From Microglena sp. YARC (taxonomy: Eukaryota > Chlorophyta > Chlorophyceae > Chlamydomonadales > Chlamydomonadaceae), in the NCBI GenBank assembly GCA_022414725.1, contig CM039463.1, positions 83,540,172 through 83,604,171 on the forward strand: 64,000 nucleotides of DNA, in the 5' to 3' direction. A program made the translations under genes and the position numbers. Shown piece after piece: positions 46,750-56,569 of the stretch. The notes under the pieces were generated by a model, which ran no database searches, was not told the DNA's origin, and saw nothing but the letters and a program-made list of their open reading frames with translations. The stretch's first letter is position 1. Every line of letters starts with the position of its first letter.

Positions 46750-47450
46750 CGAAATGTCTCAGGATTCTGAGCTACACGCGACGCGGGTATAGGGCTTACC
46801 GCTAGAGTCAGAAGTGCTAGGTCATTAAAGGACTATGACTAATTGCGGACCCCGCGTGCGTTCCGCGTGCATTCCGCTGCGCTCGTACGCATTTAGCGAT
46901 CTGTCGACTTCCCCGAGTGACACTGAATCCAGAAACCAATCCTAGCAAGACTTAGCAAGCAGGCACACATGATAGGGGCGAGAGAATCCACCACAAAGGG
47001 CAGACTTGTTGGCTGTAAGCATATGACATATTTTGCAGCCAACACAAAGCCATGCCCGTACACAAGAAGCCACAAGTAAGAGCTCGAACTAGAGAAACGA
47101 AACCAACAAACTCAGCACAGCTGGTCTACAGCGAAAGATAGGCGGAAATAAAGGAGGGAGGGGGGCCGAAAGCGGCACAAAGCGCTATGCTAAAAACAAA
47201 ACAGGGGGATCCAATGCCTCTAGAAAATGGTCCCCCCTAATTCTCATATATGCGGCATAGGTGGGGCGTGTGAACCCAAGATGCCAAACCTGAATAATCA
47301 AACAAACCCATAGCCAACTACGGACACTGGGGCAAGGACATGCTAACTAAGTACTAGAATAGAAGACATCCCGAACCTAACTCAGAGAGCGACCACCCTA
47401 GAGGGTTGACCAAGGCAAGGGCTCGTAGTTTGCATGACAAGCACGTAGAC
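46750..47450. other. Unassigned sequence
   Basis: No gene or repeat of note. It is similar in character to 11.4-11.8 kb but I could not align the two. Confidence 0.35.
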
Positions 47451-47454
47451 TACA

Positions 47455-47712
47455 TGCCCTGCCAAGGTCAAAGAGGTCCATGCCCTACCAGGGTCAAAGA
47501 GGTCCATGCCCTACTAGGGTCAAAGAGCTCCATGCTCTACCAGGGTCAAAGAGCTCCATGCCCTACTAGGGTCAAAGAGGTCCACGCCCTATCAGGGTCA
47601 AAGAGGTCCATGCCCTACTAGGGTCAAAGAGGTCCATGCCCTACCACGGTCAAAGAGGTCCATGCCCTACTAGGGTCAAAGAGGTCTATGCCCTACCAGG
47701 GTCAAAGAGGTG
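47455..47712 (+). repeat. 26-bp minisatellite, about ten units
   Basis: The unit is CATGCCCTACCAGGGTCAAAGAGGTC, with alternating CCAGG/CTAGG variants and GAGCTC variants. Unit starts at 47479 and 47505 confirm 26 bp. The length is not a multiple of three, so an ORF through it rotates frame and is not likely to be a protein. Confidence 0.9.
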
Positions 47713-47816
47713 TAGAGATGCTCAACTCCTCTTCCACATGACTGATCTAGGAGGCTCATCTTTCTTCCGATGCGCATGCATTCGCAAGACCTCGAAGAAA
47801 TGTCCGGAGTAGTGGT

Positions 47817-47880
47817 GTACGGGTTAGCTAGAGTGGTCACCACAACCGGAGTAGTCCCCGGTTCGAACATGCACTCTGAC
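47817..47880 (+). ncRNA. tRNA-like SINE relic (A and B boxes)
   Basis: TAGCTAGAGTGG at 47825-47836 fits the internal A box, and GGTTCGAAC at 47860-47868 fits the B box, 35 bp apart. The anticodon arm is not recognisable and no mature tRNA fold can be drawn, so this is a tRNA-derived repeat at most. Confidence 0.3.
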
Positions 47881-48980
47881 ATGTGCTCTAGAAATCCTTG
47901 GCTTCTGTGGTTCTCGCACGGGGGGTAATTGTTGGACGCAATGTGCAGATGGTTAGACGCCAAACATAGCGTTTATAACTTAGTCATAATTCTTCTATAT
48001 GCAAGACCTCGATGAAAGAGCTGCTTACTCGGCTCTTCTCTACGGAGTCACTCCATCCCATCTAGACTGCCAATTATTAATTCAATGGACTTGGGTATAG
48101 TGCACAATATCCTGTAAGGGTATTGTGATGCTGCCTATGATGAAAGAGCCTGATTTGCTAAGGAAATCTGTGTATAATTCCCTTTTCCTAATAAATCGTG
48201 GAATGAAAGGTAGCTCCCTACTGCTACAAGCACAGCATATGGCTGCAGCGTTCGGTGCGAAGGAGCTACTGTGGTAGAGGAAGCTGATGACTCAGGAATT
48301 ACCGGTAATAATTAATAAGTGGCGGTCTAGATGGGATGGAATTCAGATGCGGCACAGTAGAATTGCGCGCGCATGATCAGGGGATGGGCTAGTATCAGCA
48401 AGGATCACTCCCCAATTCGGAGTTGAACTCCGGGGCGATGGCTTGAGCTATAGCTAGCAAGTATGCCAGCGACAAGTCAAAATTCAAATATGAAAAGGAA
48501 GTACATAAGCACAAAAAGAAGGGCGTCGAGCATGTAGATGGAAGATGAATTGCGCAGATGCGATTGCTCAGCGGTTTGAGTCAGCTGTCTCTTGGAGCAA
48601 CTGGTTTTGGCCTTTGCAAAGACAAATCTTAAGAGCGTTTCGCAAGCGCATGGTTACGAAACTTGATATGCAGACTGCAAGAAAGGGCAATGAGCATGCC
48701 CCTGGCGAGGAGATGCGGAAGCAGTGGAGAGGGTAGCTACTCGTAGCAGACAAAGCTACAAAACATTGAACAACTTTTGCGAAGGATCTTTTGGCCGCTG
48801 CGATGCTAGTAACTCTAGTCATGCGCACTCCAACTATGAGCCAAATGCTTAGGTGCAGAGGTGCCCGGGATCGTTCAAACGCCTAGACATCTGCATCTAC
48901 ATCCTCATCTTACTCTTCATCACTATCTTCAAGTTCACGCCTAATTCTACACACACTATCTCTACGGTGATTCTTATCTT
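47881..48980. other. Unassigned sequence
   Basis: Small ORFs only. At 48403-48450 a GGAGTTCAACTCC string on the minus strand resembles a second B-box-like element. Nothing else is supported. Confidence 0.35.
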
Positions 48981-49005
48981 CATCCCGAACAATCACATTG
49001 CAGCT

Positions 49006-49320
49006 TCAGCCAAATTCTGGCAAAACCACGAGCGAGGTGCATGAAATGAGGTCAACAGTATATAGTTTGGAGCACGCCTTCAAAGCTGACACATCCACTA
49101 GGAAGCTGCACCTAGAGAGTTTGATCATACCCAGATTGGAGCATGAGCCCAAGGCCGACACATCAACAACTGAGCTGCACCCGGAGAGGTCGATAGTGCG
49201 CAGCTTGGAGCATGAGCCCAAAGCTGACACGTCCACCAGTAAGCTGCACTCAGAGAGGTTGATAGTACGCAACTTGGAGCAAGAGCCCAAGGCTGACACA
49301 TCCACAACTAAGCTGCACAT
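49006..49320 (-). pseudogene. Leucine-rich-repeat protein fragment, cut by LINE
   Basis: About 104 codons hold four tandem 24-residue repeats built on DVSALGSCSKLRTI-L-(E/G)CS, the Cys-containing LRR type that packs into a solenoid for protein binding. The visible ATG at the right end is made from the LINE's ATGTAATG tail, so it is not the true start; upstream repeats have been lost or displaced. On the left the reading ends after VVLPEFG. The repeat pattern is clear; whether the locus was ever expressed is unknown. Confidence 0.65.
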
Positions 49321-49612
49321 TACATTACATTACATTACATTACATTACATTACATTACATGTTAAAGTCTACTTGACACCGCGAGGGTGTATGAGACTCT
49401 GTGCTTTAAACAAAAAGAAAAAGCACCCACAAAGCAAAAAACCCCATTACATCAGGGGTGTGTCGAGGACAAACAAACCAAACTCCCAACCACCGTTTTG
49501 GTGGCGTAGGTATTAAACCCCTTAGAGCAGGACCCAGATCTCAACCACTTACAGTGGCGGAGGTAAGAAGCTAACAAATGAGAAGTCTCAAGAAGAAAAA
49601 AGGGATAATAAA

Positions 49613-50634
49613 TTACGGTGCCACTAAGCAGTCCAGGGCTTCCTGTCTTGCTCTTCTACAAGTAGAAAGATAGTCGGCTAGGTTGCTCCAAAAAGACTTA
49701 GTGCCATTTCCATTCATAAAGGTTCTGAATGTGGAATCGCCCAGAATTCCACATTCCATACGGTTAAGTCGGTTATCCTCATGGACATGCCTATAAATAT
49801 CTGTAAACAGATTCTGGTAGCGGAGCGCGAATATCATTATAAAAAGGGCACTCAAAAATATGCATTTCATCCTCAGTTTTTTTGGAACCCACACATTTGA
49901 CAGTGTCTCATTGAGCGAGGGATGTGTGCTCTATCCACCACCCTCATTCTTTCTGTGTTCAGCCAATGGGAACCCATTCTAAACTGTGCTATAGAACGAA
50001 TCTGATCCTGCTTATGTAAGGCGGATGTAAAAGGAATCAAGCCATTCTCATCATTGCTGTTGGCTGCGAACCATTTTTGGTATCGGAGGCGTTTAAAGCC
50101 AACCCTTCTCTCATCAGGATGTCTCTAACTGCATTGGTGTCACTTGGGTACTTAAACCTCCATGACTCAAAAAACTTCAGACATAATACCTTCGACATCG
50201 ACAGCCTCCAAAATGTTGATGTTTTACTGGATCCTAGCTTGTGGAGAGCACAACGCAAGTTCATGAACCCAGCCAGTGTTGGAGTCAAAAGATTCCTCAA
50301 GAGCCATTCTAATGAGATCCTCAGGTTCTTTATGTATGGTCTTGTTCCAGAAGCGCAAAGCTTGTTTAAGCCAAGCAAAACACAACGGGGTTCTACCCAG
50401 CTCTTCCATGATAATATTAGATGTAGTAGATTGGCAAACACCCAACATTTGTTTAAGTATACCTCTATGCCATTTCTCACAAGCATGGTCATTTGAGATA
50501 AGTGTGTTGTTCAGAATAGAAGGAGCCCACACCTCACAGCCAAAATTCAGGATAGGTTGTACAAGAGAATCAAACAGGTGGGTGAGAATATCAATATTGT
50601 ATATCTCCATAGTATGGCATCGCCTACGAAGCAT
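49613..50634 (-). pseudogene. LINE ORF2 C-terminal region with CCHC zinc finger
   Basis: 50634-50224 encodes LFDSLVQPILNFGCEVWAPS, the region just after the RT thumb in many LINEs, and continues through EELGRTPLCFAWLKQALRFW. Later frames give the zinc-finger segment (about 49900-49860) and a C-terminal end containing DYLSTCRRARQEALDCLVAP (stop near 49613). Several frameshifts lie between these parts. Confidence 0.75.
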
Positions 50635-51716
50635 GTGGTGTGCCTTTTGGCCTTAGTGAGCATCCTAGAAAAAGCAGCTTTTGCACGATTGCTTGAGTCA
50701 CCATCCACAAAGAGGGATCCCAAGTAGATAAAAGATAACTTTGTAGAAAGTTGTGCTCCATCATAGACAAATTTGTAATCAGGATCCATGCGGGCCTCAT
50801 CACAGAATTGTTTGTTGAAAAACGACAATCTCAGTTTTCTTTATATTCACAGCCATCTTAGTAGCCTCGCAGAAATCTCTCAGGCAGTCAAGCATCGCTT
50901 GCATATCTGCCGGGGATTCTGCCATTATAGCTAGGTCATCAGCATTAAAGTAACAGTTGCAGAATCTTTCCCCTAAGCTCAGCCCCTACATTTGGGAGCT
51001 TGGATTGGAGAACGATTCAATTCTATCAATGAACAGACCGAATAGGAGTGGGGATAGGGGTCTCCTTGTTTAACTCCTACAAGGGATGGAAAGGAGGATC
51101 CAATGTCCCCATGTAGGCGAACTTGGAAAACAACATGATTATACATGGACTTCAGAATACTGAGATAGGGGTCCTTGACTCCTAGCCTTGCTAAGCAATC
51201 CCATAGCAAGTCTCTGTTGACCCAATTCATAAGCCTTCTTGAAATCAACAAAAGCCACAAAGAGTGGTTTTTTCTTTTCTCTATATTTATTACAATATGG
51301 TTAAGAATGAATGATGCATCTGCAGTACCCCTACCACTTCTAAATCCATATTGGCCAGCGGCTCTGAGGTTGAATTCTTCTGACCAATCATCTAGTCTAC
51401 GTAGCATGCAAAGGGAGAAGATCTTTCCTATGGAGTGCTCACCGCAAGACCTCGATAGTTTGTCCTTGTCATACACACTGCCTTTGGATTTGGGTACGGG
51501 TACCAAGGCAGCTGCAGCCCATTGGCTAGGGTAAGAAGTCTTCCAGATGAGATTAAACAGGTTAGTCATAGCTTGTAAAAATCGGGAGTTGGCCTCATGG
51601 GAAGCAAATCTGTACCATTCTGCAGGGATACCATCTACCCCGGGGGAGGGAGTTTTTTCCGTAGGGATTGGAGAACAGAAAACACCTCCTGGGTGGTAAA
51701 GTCTTGACATAACCAT
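50547..51716 (-). pseudogene. LINE reverse transcriptase domain, frameshifted
   Basis: Motifs in order: SPGVDGIPAEWY, ALVPVPKSKG, QYGFRSGRGTADASFI, GVKQGDP (about 51060) and the catalytic block read from 50965 to 50900 as YFNADDLAIMAES, where ADD supplies the two aspartates. Then comes LSFIYLGSLF in 50828-50547. The fingers/palm segment around 51250 has lost its usual FVDFKKA reading to a frameshift. This enzyme would copy element RNA at a nicked target site. Confidence 0.85.
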
Positions 51717-52144
51717 GTTGGTGCGGCCTCTATCTGAGGTCCATCAGCTTGAGGGACAAAGTCCCTAGCATCCAGACTTGGATCAATACCTACTTGCACA
51801 TCAAAGAGGTCTGCAAAATAATCAGTCCAATCATGAATTGTGATATCTGCCGTATGGCCTTGTTAGGCTCACGCACGTCTTTCCAAAAACTTTTTTGGAT
51901 TATGCCGAAGATTCGTATGAAGGTTCTCCATGCGTGTTTCTAGCCACTTCCTCTTCTTTCTTCTGAGAATCCTCTTGTACTCCTTGTGCATTAGAACCAG
52001 CCAAGTCAGAGCTAGAGCCATGTTGATGTTCTGCTTGGCTTGCTGCCTGTCTAGCACGATTGCATCATCATCATACCATGCGTTCACGGGCCCGTGCTTA
52101 CGCTTAGCTACAGGTTTTGTGACATGGTGTGCATTTGCTTATGG

Positions 52145-53196
52145 CTAGTTCACAATAGCACTAGCAATCCCCTTCTCTGAATCTTCCATAGATGAGCTAT
52201 GGAGTGCATTGTCAAGTAATCGGTTAACGTCTGGATCACGCTTAATTGTGTGTGCATACATCTGGACATAATTGTCTTTCCATTTCAGTTTGGGCGAAGG
52301 TTTACCACCAGCAGGTGTACTAATAGTACCTTGAGAAGGCCTAAGGGCAGCATCTGGTATGTGGAGTGTGATAGGCATGTGGTCAAACTTTCCACCCCCG
52401 GGCCTGAGAGGGCAGTCATGCTTGGGAGCCACACTAAACTTGACTCCTGGGGTGTTGAGAAGACTAGGGGCGGCTAGCGCATAATCAATGACAGATTTCT
52501 TGTCCATGCCATCTGCAAAGAAGGTATGTGCACCTTGCATATCACCTTCTTTCTACCGTTAAGGATGATAAGACCAGTTACTACACATAGCTGGAGTAGG
52601 GCCCCCCCCAATCGATTGGGGGGAGCTGTGTCCATGCTACACCTCGGTTGAATGGTTTGGTTGGGGGCTGTACTACTGGTTTGGGATACTGGTTCATCTC
52701 CTAACTCGGTATCATCATTGTCCACACCAAGACCAACCCGAGCGTTGAAGTCACCCATCACCACAACGTTGCCTTTTTCCTGGAAGTTCCCAATGATTTT
52801 ACCTAGAGTGAGGAAGTGGTCCTCTATACTAATGCAGTCGTCACCATGTTTGTAGTATGAGCTGTTAGCATGTGGGATATAGCACACACCAATGTGTGTG
52901 TTCCATGTATGCGAATCCATGCCATGCCTAATTCAGGTGCCTCATGGACTAAAGTAGCATTTAGGCAAGTGCGGACATAGATAGCGACCCCCCCATCCTT
53001 GCTCAACTTGGGGCGAGGGGCACAAGAAAGGCATTTGAAACCTGGAATGTGGGGGGTGTCTAGCTGGCCACGCACCCCTGTGTGTGAAAACAATAAAATG
53101 TCGTGTTTTCTCACCACTTTCATTGCTGCACCGCAGCTGCTCAGAACACTGAGTTGTCCTCTGATGTTCCATGCAAGGCACCTTAGTCCACTTCAT
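52145..53196 (-). pseudogene. LINE endonuclease domain (EEP/APE-like), frameshifted
   Basis: Motifs in order across three frames: SKDGGVAIYVR (about 52990), VVVMGDFNARVG (about 52750, with the catalytic D and N), then KKSVIDYAL (about 52490) and FDHMPI (about 52385, the final D-H pair). This is the exonuclease-endonuclease-phosphatase fold that nicks target DNA for target-primed reverse transcription. At least two frameshifts are present. Confidence 0.8.
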
Positions 53197-53958
53197 GCAT
53201 CAGTCGATGAGACACCTGAAGGGGGAGCCTTGTCCCGCACCTTCAGGAGTCCTCTATTGAACGAAACCCACTTAGAGGGGTCCCTCTTAGCTTCCAGAAA
53301 CGCTGGAAGGTGTTCCTTGTGCAGCTTCAGCTCCTCAGGAGACAAGAAATCCAGAGCTGCTACTCCGCTATCTAGGTGAGGCCGTCATTAAACATAGCCA
53401 TTTATTCGCTAGATATGTGCATATATCGGCTGCAACCTTGTCCAACTCTTGTAAATCTCGCCCTTGAAAGAGATGTTAATGTTTCAAAAATGTTTGCTGG
53501 CTGAGACAACGTGCAACTAGGCCAAAAATGTCGTATCTCCACCTTGGATTAACCTTGGATTTGCAGGCTGGTGCCTTGTTACCGAGTGTTCATCAACCCG
53601 TGTTTGAATTTGATGCATGTTTCACATATTTTGTTTTGTTGTAGAAACCGGTAGTATGATGCTATAAATTTGTTACTGCCGCAGACATTAGGCGGCTGGT
53701 GACAGCTGGAGGCGTGTGAGGACATTAGGCAGCTTTACAGCTGCAGGCGTGTGACAAGACAGCTGGTGACAGCTGGAGGCGTGTGAGGAGACAGGAGGCA
53801 CCGTTGAATTCCTCAGGCCAAACTTTAGAGGTCGCCTGGGACACCATTGCATTTAAAAATGAGTGTGGGGTCTCCAACTTCAACTAGTCTTCAACATAGT
53901 TGAACTTGTCCCGGGACCAAAACATGTCAAAAATAAATTGTTATTAAATGGGTGTGCG

Positions 53959-54235
53959 GTGTATGTACCTTGTGGGTTTTTGTGTGTGTGTGGGGGGGGG
54001 GGGGGGGCTGCAAGGGGTTGGGTTGGGGGTGGGGTTAGTGTTGGGGTGGCGTGGGGGTGGGGGTGGGGGTGGGGGTGGGGGGATGGGTGGGGGGATGGGT
54101 GGGGGGATGGGTGGGGGGTGGGTGGGTGGGGGGGGGGGGGGGGGGGGGGATGGGGTGGGGGATTTTGGTGGGGGGGGGTGGGGGGTGGGGGTGGGTGGGG
54201 GGGTTAGCAGTTGGAGATAGCAACACAACCAACAG
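53959..54235 (+). repeat. G-rich dispersed repeat, copy 1
   Basis: Starts GTGTATGTACCTTGTGGG, continues (GT)n, long G runs and (GGGGAT)/(GGGGGT) units, and ends GGTTAGCAGTTGGAGATAG...ACCAACAG. The same start and end define a second copy at 55189-55378. The plus strand has dense G runs that could form G-quadruplexes. Confidence 0.75.
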
Positions 54236-54352
54236 CCGCAATACACCACTAGTCGTCGACGTATTGGGCAAGTCAACCAATGACGCAGTCATAACGGGTC
54301 GCAAGGTGGCAAAGCTTTTGAAGGCTGGCGCTGACCACGTCATGGTCAAGGT
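54236..54352 (+). CDS. Exon-like fragment, unknown protein
   Basis: The frame reads TPLVVDVLGKSTNDAVITGR then KVAKLLKAGADHVMVK, followed by GTAGATAG, a possible donor. The alternating strand/helix look recalls a TIM-barrel enzyme (dihydrodipicolinate-synthase-like), but the piece is too short to call. A further exon-like stretch at about 54377-54445 ends in a donor-like AAG|GTAAGT. Confidence 0.3.
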
Positions 54353-54450
54353 AGATAGATGCCCACTATTCCCAAGCCAAGAAGGCCGCCGTTGTCAATA
54401 CTCTTGGGGCATGCATGGAGCATGCAAAAGAATACATGTGTAAGGTAAGT

Positions 54451-54960
54451 AACAAGGTGTGTGACAGAACATGTACCCTCAGCATGCACCATGGACTTGT
54501 GCACCACAATCATTGGGAAATAAATGTCTAGCCTCACCTGCTTGCATGTATGTCATGTGTGAGTGGGTGCTAGTGTTAGTCCGTCATCGCTATCAACCAA
54601 GAACCCTTCCAGTTCAAGGCGTCGGCATGGGACAACACATACGCAGACACACTCACATGGCACACAGGCAAGCACTCAGCATATGCATGTGTTGGCCTTT
54701 CCAAACACCTTAGTACCCTTCCGGTTCACAGGTGATGGGCCCAGCAACGCACCCACACATGCATACGCCAAGTAGGTGCAGACTCAGGGGGGATGGCATG
54801 CACTTGTAACAGGCGGTAAATCACACATTACACACATAACAGACAATCAACACACACTACGCCACTTGCCTTGGTAAACCTTCTGGCTGTTTCGCATGCC
54901 CACTTTTACTGTATATGCAGTGATTTGACCTGCGCATCATTGATCATTTTTAGTAAGGGG
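54451..54960. other. Unassigned sequence
   Basis: No gene. AACCCTTCCAGTTCA (54601) and TACCCTTCCGGTTCA (54715) resemble each other. Confidence 0.35.
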
Positions 54961-54969
54961 TAGGAGCAA

Positions 54970-55062
54970 TTGGTGGCGGGTGGGTGGTTGGGTGTGGTGG
55001 TGGTGGGTGGTTGGGGGTTGGGGTTGGGTTGGGTTGGGGGGGGGGGGGGGGGGGGGGGGGGC
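54970..55062 (+). repeat. G/T-rich tract ending in poly-G
   Basis: GGTGGGTGG and GGGTTGGGG units, then about 25 G. Its ORFs are artefacts. Confidence 0.9.
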
Positions 55063-55188
55063 TCAACTGGTGTGTGTGCGTGCGTGTGCGTGGGGGTATT
55101 TTGTCGGCAGTCAGTGAGCACCCTGTCAGCAGTCAGTGGGCAATCCAAGAGTCAGCCCTGCACCAGTGAGGAGTCAGTGGGTGTGTGT

Positions 55189-55378
55189 GTGTATGTACCT
55201 TGTGGGTTTTGTGTGTGTGTGGGGGGGGGTGGGGGGGGGGGCGCAAGGGGTTGGGGGTGGGGGTGGGGTAGTGTTGGGGGTGGGGGTTGGGGTGGTGGGT
55301 GGGTGGTGGGATGGGGGGGGATGGGTGGGTGGGGGGGGGGGGGGGGTTAGCAGTTGGAGATAGCAACACAACCAACAG
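55189..55378 (+). repeat. G-rich dispersed repeat, copy 2
   Basis: Same boundaries as 53959-54235 (GTGTATGTACCTTGTGGG to ACCAACAG), with a shorter G-rich core. Confidence 0.75.
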
Positions 55379-55975
55379 TCAACCACAACACAGTTGTCAT
55401 TTTCGCCTGTAATTCGAACCTCGCGAATGTAGTCGAACCTACCAATCGCAACGACCAGGCAGTGACGGCCGGCGCACAGACCTTTATGTACCTACAAATT
55501 ATCGCCACCACCACCACTGTTGGGGTTGGAAGCATCACCGACAGTCAATTAACTCAACACACAGGGGGGTTGTTGACCCCCCTTCATTCAAAACCGACGA
55601 CACCACCAACAGTCAACTCAAAGTGGTTGCTTCCCCCCCACCCCCCCCCCCCCCTCCCCCCCCCCCCCCCCCCCCACAGTGATGATCAGCGCCCACTGTG
55701 CAGACCGGAGTAAAAGGTACCTACAAATTATCCCAACAGTCCACACAACATGAGTGGCCTTGCCTCTGTTCGGTTTCGCAGTTGTTATCCCACCGCTCAT
55801 TCAGTACACACGATCGCTAATCACAACGAATTCGGACTCGCAGGCGCAGCCACAGGAGTGATGATCGTCCCTCAACCCGCTCTCACCTCCATCCCCTCAG
55901 GTAAAATTGCACTCTGCATCCAGAATTGCCAATTGACAAGTCGCGAGCCGAGGGGTTCTGCGAATAAATAAGGGT
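55379..55975 (+). other. Exon-like scraps and a poly-C tract
   Basis: 55380-55505 is open with NSNLANVVEPTNRNDQAVTA; 55788-55901 follows TTTCGCAG and reads HTIANHNEFGLAGAATGVMI before CAG|GTAAAA. A poly-C tract lies at 55633-55674. TACCTACAAATTAT occurs at 55489 and 55718. The pieces look coding but cannot be joined or named. Confidence 0.3.
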
Positions 55976-56269
55976 GGGGTGGGTGGGTGGGGTGAGCACT
56001 GGCTTCCCGAAGGACAACCAATCGATGGCCGTGACGACTACTCAGGAGATCAATGCATGGACGCGAAGGCGGACTGAGTACTGTCGCTATACCTTGCTCA
56101 TGCTTCGACAGCTTCATGGGATATGACATGGCGCTACGCGAGTGCGGAGTGATTAGCAGCTCTGAACTGACATGAATCGGAGCAGCCTCGAATTTTATCC
56201 TGCCGTTACGGCGTTTTGAATGTTTTGAAGCCTCCCTGTACTGATACACCTGTACCGCCTCTCGCCCGC

Positions 56270-56395
<126 letters not shown>

Positions 56396-56569
56396 TCTCC
56401 CAAGGCTCACCGAACCCATCAATTCTGCCAAGCTGCCAACACACCACCACCACCACCACCACCACACCACACCACACACACCCCCGCTCCCCACTCTGCC
56501 CCCCCCCCCCCCCCCCCCCCCTGCCTCCTGCTCTTTCTTCGGGAGTGTTTACCAGCATAAGGGATCAGG

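Larger units (their letters stand above)
49316..53390 (-). mobile_element. Non-LTR retrotransposon (LINE), near full length, copy B
   Basis: Minus-strand order: apurinic-like endonuclease (53.2-52.1 kb), linker, reverse transcriptase (51.7-50.5 kb), C-terminal zinc finger (50.2-49.6 kb), 3' untranslated region and a tail of pentanucleotide repeats (49316-49360, TACAT on the plus strand). Many single-base frameshifts split ORF2, so it is dead or badly sequenced. No separate ORF1 is visible. It has inserted next to, or into, the LRR fragment. A 5'-truncated relative is at 26667-27912. Both carry the same pentanucleotide tail instead of poly(A). Confidence 0.88.
53514..54450 (+). repeat. Dispersed duplicate of 21284-21830, carrying insertions
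   Basis: See 21284-21830. In this copy the two homologous blocks are separated by a G-rich repeat (53959-54235) and by an exon-like stretch (54236-54347). Confidence 0.8.

Noticed and set aside
53863..55363. Gly/Trp/Val-rich ORFs
   Set aside because: Translations of G-run repeats on one strand and Pro-rich mirror ORFs on the other.
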